From Cerioporus squamosus (taxonomy: Eukaryota > Basidiomycota > Agaricomycetes > Polyporales > Polyporaceae), in contig JABYQS010000015.1 of NCBI GenBank assembly GCA_022592435.1, forward strand, positions 1-64,000: DNA of 64,000 nucleotides, written 5' to 3'. A program made the position numbers and the translations under genes. Shown here one piece after another: positions 58,059 to 64,000 of this stretch. The notes beneath the pieces were generated by a model. It was given only the letters and a program-made list of their open reading frames with translations, was not told the DNA's origin and made no database searches. The first letter of the stretch is position 1; each line of letters begins with the position of its first letter.

Positions 58059-61000
58059 GGCAGACTCGGGCGCAGAGGGAGAACGAGAGACTAGTCAAGA
58101 GAGCGTCGGAGAGCCTTATGCAGCGGGCGGTGCTAGATTATGCGTATAGACGGAAAGCAGAGGCGAACGCGAGGAGGGTTGGGAGGGCGTGCGGGAGGGG
58201 AGAGAGCCCGTCGGCGTCGACGTCGAGTCTGCTGATGGGCGAGCACCACTCGACGACCGCGACCATCCGGGCGACGCTGTCACGCGTGATGTCACGCTTC
58301 CGCTTTCGTCCACCACGGCGCGCGCAGGTCGTGCATCTCTGAGTCTCCCCTCACCAGGACCTCCATGCCGTCCGCGATCGCTGCGAGATACCATGCGCAG
58401 TCGCGAGCCTCTCTGTCAGCGACGGCCGCGTTCCAAGAGACGCAGCTGCGTCGTTACACACTGCGACTCTGCGACTTGTCTCCAGGGAATAGAACAAGAC
58501 TTACCGTACTCGCTGCCCTCTCGCGCTGGACCACAGGACCGTGCCTAGCACGCTAACTTGAATTGTCTCTGCTTGTCCCAGCGTAGCTTCCCTCATCCAT
58601 CTCTGTCACTACTATCAGTATATTCCCCTACAGTGCTGCGTCTAGGATCACCGCTCTCTTCGCCGAAGATTCCACCTGCAATCGCCGCCGACGTTACAAA
58701 ACTACCCCTGGCGCCAGGTATTGTCTAGTCTAGTCTCAAGGGTCATCTCGCAGACAAGGCCGTCCTTCCTGGCACCAGCGTCATGCCGGCATGCGGTCTC
58801 AATCATCCATCCGACTTCGAACTTCGCCACTCTCCCAGAGAAACCACCCAATGTCCATCCGGGTCTACCATTGTGCCAAGTTGATCCCGCGGCGCGAACG
58901 AGGTACGCCCATTCCCAGTGCACCCAGCGAAGCCGCAGATGTGAATAGCCACAGCAACAATGCGAACGTTGTGCACCGTGTCCACACGGTGCCTTCTGCG
59001 GCATCTCCCTCGCCGAGTCTCCCAAAGCAAAGCAACCGGCCTTCCACACGTGCCCCCATATTCTCATCCTACCATCCATGTGCATTCTGCAGCATGCAGC
59101 GGCCGGCGCGGCTCCCAAACTTCTCGCTGCGGGAGTCGCGGCTGCAGTATGGAGAGTGCATCGCTCGGCCCTCCCCGAGCAAGTCGCACAAAGTTTGTCG
59201 TGCACGTCCACGCACTACCGGCGAGTCTCGACCCGGACACCAGCTACTCGGGACCCGGCAGCGTTCGCGTTCGCGTTCGTGCGACAAGCAGCAGGCGTGC
59301 GGATCTCGTAGGGCAGTAGACAGCTTCCTAGACCTCATCTGCACCCACGGGGGGCTCGGAATGTACCCTCATATGGTTCCGCCCTTCACGCAAACACACT
59401 GGCCGCGGGGTGGCACCCGCGCTTCGGCGTCGGCGCAAGGTGTCTCGCTGCGCGCCGCGAACTGCGTCAGGAGCGTGCAGCTGACGCTCCTGCCCGGGCT
59501 CCGCACAATGGAACGAAAGTGCACGCACTAGCCGGATCCCAGTCGCTGGCAGCGGGCAGGCTGAGCCGTGCGGCGACAGGCGGCGCAGGAAGCGTTGTTC
59601 TGGCTTCGTCAGCCCCTTGGGTTCGAGGCAGGAAGTCCGCTGCCAGCTATCTATCTATCCGGATATCTGGGCCAGATTGAGTGATGGGCGCAAGGCGGGC
59701 CCGGGATCGAGGAGAGCGGGGATTCGAGGGTACAGATCTGAGAGAAGGGAGGGTGTGCACGAGCGCGGTGCTGCAGACTTGAAAGTAAGTACGTCACCTC
59801 CAATCGATGTGTCTGACAGCGGACACGCGTTGGATAAGTAGGGAGCGAGGAGATCTGTCATCGACAAGGAGCCTTCTTTCTCCTGTCTGTGTGATTGGCT
59901 GGGAACGGGGCTGGAGATATGCGCCCGTGGCGAGCCGCGACGCAGAAGAAGAGTGCGCGCTGCAGGGGGCGCGTCTGGCTGCAGTGAATAGGAGTGGTGG
60001 ACAATGGTAGCTCTAACCACTTCCGAGACGGAGTCTAGAGCGCGTTCAGTGTGCTCGTTCTGGTGAGTGTGACCCGAGTGGCGCACGGCACGGGGGCGTC
60101 GCGTTTGTGGCGAGCGCAGATCACAGGCGTGCATCGTCTCTCGCCCAAGGTCCGCTGGGGCGCTGGGGACGTTGCGAAGCTGCCGAAGGCTGTCGCGACC
60201 AGACAGCGTAGCAAGTACAGGCAGTCGCCGAGGGTTGGTCGCCGACGCTGGGATAAGGACAGGACCCGACGAGTTCGCCACCGAGTTCACCGTCGGCGTC
60301 GTGCCGTCTCTCGAAGATTATGGCGACCCGAAGGGCCGGAGACCGAGACCGAGCGCATCGGCCGGGGCCACCCAAAGACAGCAGCGGTGCAGCAACCTCG
60401 TACATTTCCAGGGAGACTTCTCGAGCTCGACGCTGTCTATAACACCAGGTAGTGCGATTCTATTCAACGCAGAAATAATAAGCCTGGAAGTCCAGACAGG
60501 TCATATGCGGTAGGCTGCTCGCCGCCTTGCTCCGCAGGCCTCGGCGCGTGGACGTCAGCGGAGGCGATCGCTACGACAAACGCACACCGTGTCATCAAAT
60601 CAGCACTCAGCACGATGGGCGAGGCTGATGGCGATCTGCCGGAGACGACACAGGCCAGATCCGTCCTCGCCGACGCCAAATCGAGCCGCGGGTGACCGCA
60701 CAGGCACGCCAGATCCAGATCGTAGCCTGTCTCCTACGAAAGGAACTTGAAGCCGTCGCCCGGTCCCAGTCCGGACACCAGCCGCCTACGCGCACAACCA
60801 GGGCACACCCACAACCAACATGTCTTCCATACCCCCATCCCTTGATTGCCACATCCCACCCGTCCCCCCTAGTATACGTAGTGGCACCTATCCAGACACA
60901 ACCGAACACGTTGCCCGTCTACACGCGTACGACTTGCCTATTGTCCTTCGCTTCCAAGCTCAACGCGATGCACGCCTCCGTACTGCTTGTAGCTTGAAAC

Positions 61001-64000
61001 TCGACTCCGACGACTACACATGATCATCACAACTTCCCGCCAGCTCTCGGCGTTAGCCTTCCTCTACACCCCGACTTCTATGCAATCTGCCCGCCCGTCA
61101 TGCGCCCATGCAATATCCTGATCTTCCCTCGGTTACAGTACAGTGCCTCCGGAGCTCTCAGTCTCTTCTGCTGCATTTCACCCCAGCGTCTCCCTTCAGG
61201 TCCCCGTCAGCCGTCGTCCCTCTGTCAATCTTCGCACTCCGGCGAGCTCCAACGTAACCGGCGTGTCAGTTCCGCCCTAGCCTCGCACCGCGCCAGTAAA
61301 CTAGCCTCCATGCATCAACCATTGCCCATCGATCCTTCAATAACTAGCGGCGCAGACCCGGCGGCCCTTCAGAGTTTAGAGCTCCAGAGGCCAGCCCTGA
61401 GACAGCCCAGTACCTGCGCAGCAGCAGCAGCAGCAAGTTCGACAACTTCACTCCTCCAGCAGCACGGAGCGCGGGAAGCACCCTCCGATGTTTAATTGCA
61501 CTTTGATCGTCTGCCAGCACTACTGCAGTATGTAGCGTCCATCGCCCTCTCACGCCTCCGGTCCACTGCAGCATCCCACCATCCTCAATCCTCAGCGGCA
61601 GCCGCCCCTTTTCGCCGCGCGCCGCCCGCGTCGTAAGTTCCATCTTACATACTCGCCCCGTCGCCGCACGCACAATGGCAGCGGCACGTCTGGCAAGCAC
61701 ACACGCCCGTACGTCCTTCCTCTCGGAGCGGTCACGGCTATCGAGGCGCCCTCCCTCGGAGGTAGTAGCGCACTGGCTCGCCTCGAGCGGAGCGCCAGCA
61801 TCGCCCGCCCTTTGCGGCCAAGTGCTCTGTACTTGCTCGGAGACGAACATCATCAATGACACCGTTACCTGCCTCTTTGTTCCGGCCCCACGCTACTGCA
61901 AGGGCTTGTACCGCCGAGATACCTGGCTAAGTGGACGACTTCGCAGCGCTCACGTCACGTCACGATTCTGTAACAAATACCGAGTTCCCAAGCAGGAGGA
62001 TTCACCGAACCGACACGACCGATACACAGCTCGCGAGCGCAAGTACGTATACGTATTTGTACCTAGGAGCCACCACCTGAGATAGATGCGCCGCTCATAT
62101 GCATATGTGCCCGCGTTCGAGTTCCAACCTGCGGACAGTCGAACAGCCAACGGTCGAATCGTAACCGTAACCGTCGCAGACAGGCTTCGCGATAGCCACC
62201 CCCGTCCCATTCCCGGCAACCGCACATCCCACATCGCATATCGCTCGCGAGTACTTCCACAGGTACCGTCCGCTTCGCTGAAAGCCACACGCCTTCGGGC
62301 GTCCGGCCGGAGCCTTTCCCCAACTCGCCCTTCCGAGTCGCCTTTCCTCTGTTCCCAAACGAACTCGCACTCTCGCATTCGCACTCGAACAGCCTCCGAG
62401 TCCGAAGACGAAGCCGCTGACTTAGCATACAGCGTAAGCTCGCTTGGCTCGAGTAATCCAAGGCATTACAGAGCGAGTCTCATACCCACTCCAGCACCCA
62501 CGCGGTAGCTAACCACGACATGAGAACACGACCGCACCGGCACTGGTGACCGACACACCCGCCCTAGTCAACACGCGTACGCTCGATGCGGCCAAGCCTC
62601 CCTCCTCTGACCCTTCCTACCGGGAAGTGCAACAGTACTGTGACGTGCCGCTGCACAACTTACCAGCCGTAAGCCCGCGCGCGAAGCTTCGAATTCCCTC
62701 TTACCTTTCTCTTCCAGTACCAGGGTCGCCGCTGCGGCCAACGGTTGTGGCCCGCGCCGCTCGGGCGCGATGCCACGCTGATCGAACGAACGTCCACATC
62801 GGCTGCTTCGCTCTCCGTCACGCACGACCAGCGGCACCTGTTGAGTATCTACCTGTACATAACTCGAATGCTCAAAGGAAGCAGAGCTCGGGTACGCAAG
62901 GCACACCGCGTCCATCTGCACGTCCACGTCCGCGACCGAGCGAACCGTGCACCCTGTTCGAACACGGACGGGCCTGAACGAGAATAGATGCATCCACAGT
63001 CGACAGTCGAAAGCGGCAGCCCTCCTTCTCCTACGCACGCCGAGCGTCCCGTGCTTTCGCCAGCAGTCGCAAGCCCCATTCCGCTCGCGGACGACTCCCC
63101 AGTTCGACTTCCCGTGCCGCCAGCGCACGGGGCCCCGGCGCATGAACAGGGTCACTGAATGCTCATACTAATAGCAATAGCAATCACGACTATATGCGGA
63201 CGGGATCCAGAATACAGCGCGCCCGGGATGCGCCGCCCTGGGGCACGCCTGCGTATGCATATGCAAGGCGGGTACGTGCGTAGTATGATACACTTCAATC
63301 ACGCATGCATGATACGGATTCGCGCCGTACATAGCTGAGAGAAGTAAGCAAATGCACGCACCTGGGACTCTGCAGGGCGTCCATACGGAAACACTGCGCC
63401 CAAACAGGACAGCGCGACTTATCCTCGATTCTCCTGGCTCCGCGACATTGGCAGGAAGAGTGAGCGTCCGAGCGGGATCGCGCTCGGGCTGGGTATGTGA
63501 CTTGTCGGCTCGCTCGTTCGCAGCAATGGCAATGTTGCCGCCGCTGTCGCTGTCGCGGCCTGCCGTACGCGTCAATGACAATCTCCGAATCCTCGCCAGC
63601 CCAACAGCCTGTCCGGAGCTAGAAACGGCACGGAAGTGAGTAATAGTATGCAAGTCAACTTGTAACTGCACCCAGCGTCGTGCGACCCTGCATGCATCCA
63701 CGCGAATCCAAGCTGCAGCCTGCGCCTACGCATCCACGGACCGCTCTCCGGTCCCCGGAGCATGGCTCGCGAGGAACTGGGCGTCCCCGGCACTCAAAAT
63801 GTCAGCACGAGTACCGCCCTCGCATGACGTTTCGTATGTTCAATGTAAGTAAATAGACCCGCATACGCGTGCGACGGAGCTTACGACGTACCCACACGGA
63901 GAGGCTCTGGAGTCTGCCAGCGGCCGTCCTAGCAGCGAAAGGCAGCGCAAAGTCGTCCGACCGTTCGCACTTCCTTGAAGCCTTCTGTCCTCGCACCGCA
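58059..64000. other. 5.9 kb without a recognisable gene
   Basis: CpG-rich sequence with many overlapping short frames on both strands, none showing a domain, coherent intron structure or conserved block. The largest are 58702-59211 (minus, 169 codons), 58791-59531 (plus, 246) and 59655-60290 (minus, 211); they overlap each other and are rich in Arg, Ser and Pro, as expected from random GC-rich DNA. Short CG-containing runs recur, such as GCACTCTCGCATTCGCACTC near 62370. No transposon ends were found. Confidence 0.5.

Noticed and set aside
58702..60290. Overlapping ORFs of 169-246 codons as genes
   Set aside because: Open on both strands at once, Arg/Ser/Pro-rich, no domains; typical of GC-rich non-coding DNA.

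Overview
The window looks like nuclear DNA of a filamentous basidiomycete, most likely an agaricomycete. Introns are short (about 47-100 bp, GT-AG), gene density is high on the right, a chitin-synthase chaperone and a fungal Zn2Cys6 regulator are present, and the transposase families are those common in mushroom-forming fungi. The species cannot be named from sequence alone.

Layout. Positions 1-30,000 are a transposon island. It holds a broken DDE transposase gene (1-4112, minus) split by a 1.07-kb hAT-type MITE, with further copies of that MITE at 4.3, 5.1 and 24.9 kb. Two more 8-bp-TSD elements follow (8381-9723 and 12967-13511). An intact Tc1/mariner-type element (10570-12185) sits inside a Copia-type solo LTR. 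Next come a second degenerate DDE transposase (13.5-14.7 kb), a damaged Copia 3' end with two unequal LTRs (14.96-16.43 kb), and a CACTA/Tnp2-type block (16.4-23.3 kb) with a nonsense-mutated transposase and a divergent pair of accessory genes. Strongly decayed repeats fill 23.3-30.3 kb.

From about 30.3 to 58.1 kb the DNA is compact and genic. In order: a GT25 glycosyltransferase (minus), UTP18 (plus), the TRAPP subunit TRS33 (minus), UBR1 (plus), a decayed protoporphyrinogen oxidase copy (plus), a Zn2Cys6 transcription factor (plus), VPS4 (minus), a mitochondrial-type glutamyl-tRNA synthetase (minus), a membrane-anchored histidine acid phosphatase (plus), a small secreted protein (plus) and CHS7 (minus). 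Three divergent pairs share 143-212 bp between start codons. The genes are conserved housekeeping functions (ribosome biogenesis, vesicle tethering, N-degron proteolysis, ESCRT recycling, organellar translation, chitin synthase export) and do not form a pathway. From 58.1 kb to the end I see no convincing gene.

The points most worth a second look are the nested mobile elements with exact target-site duplications, CpG-type decay of one MITE copy against two younger ones, a 6-nt micro-exon in the Zn2Cys6 gene, the multiply broken haem-biosynthesis gene, and single-base frame breaks in CHS7 and the phosphatase.
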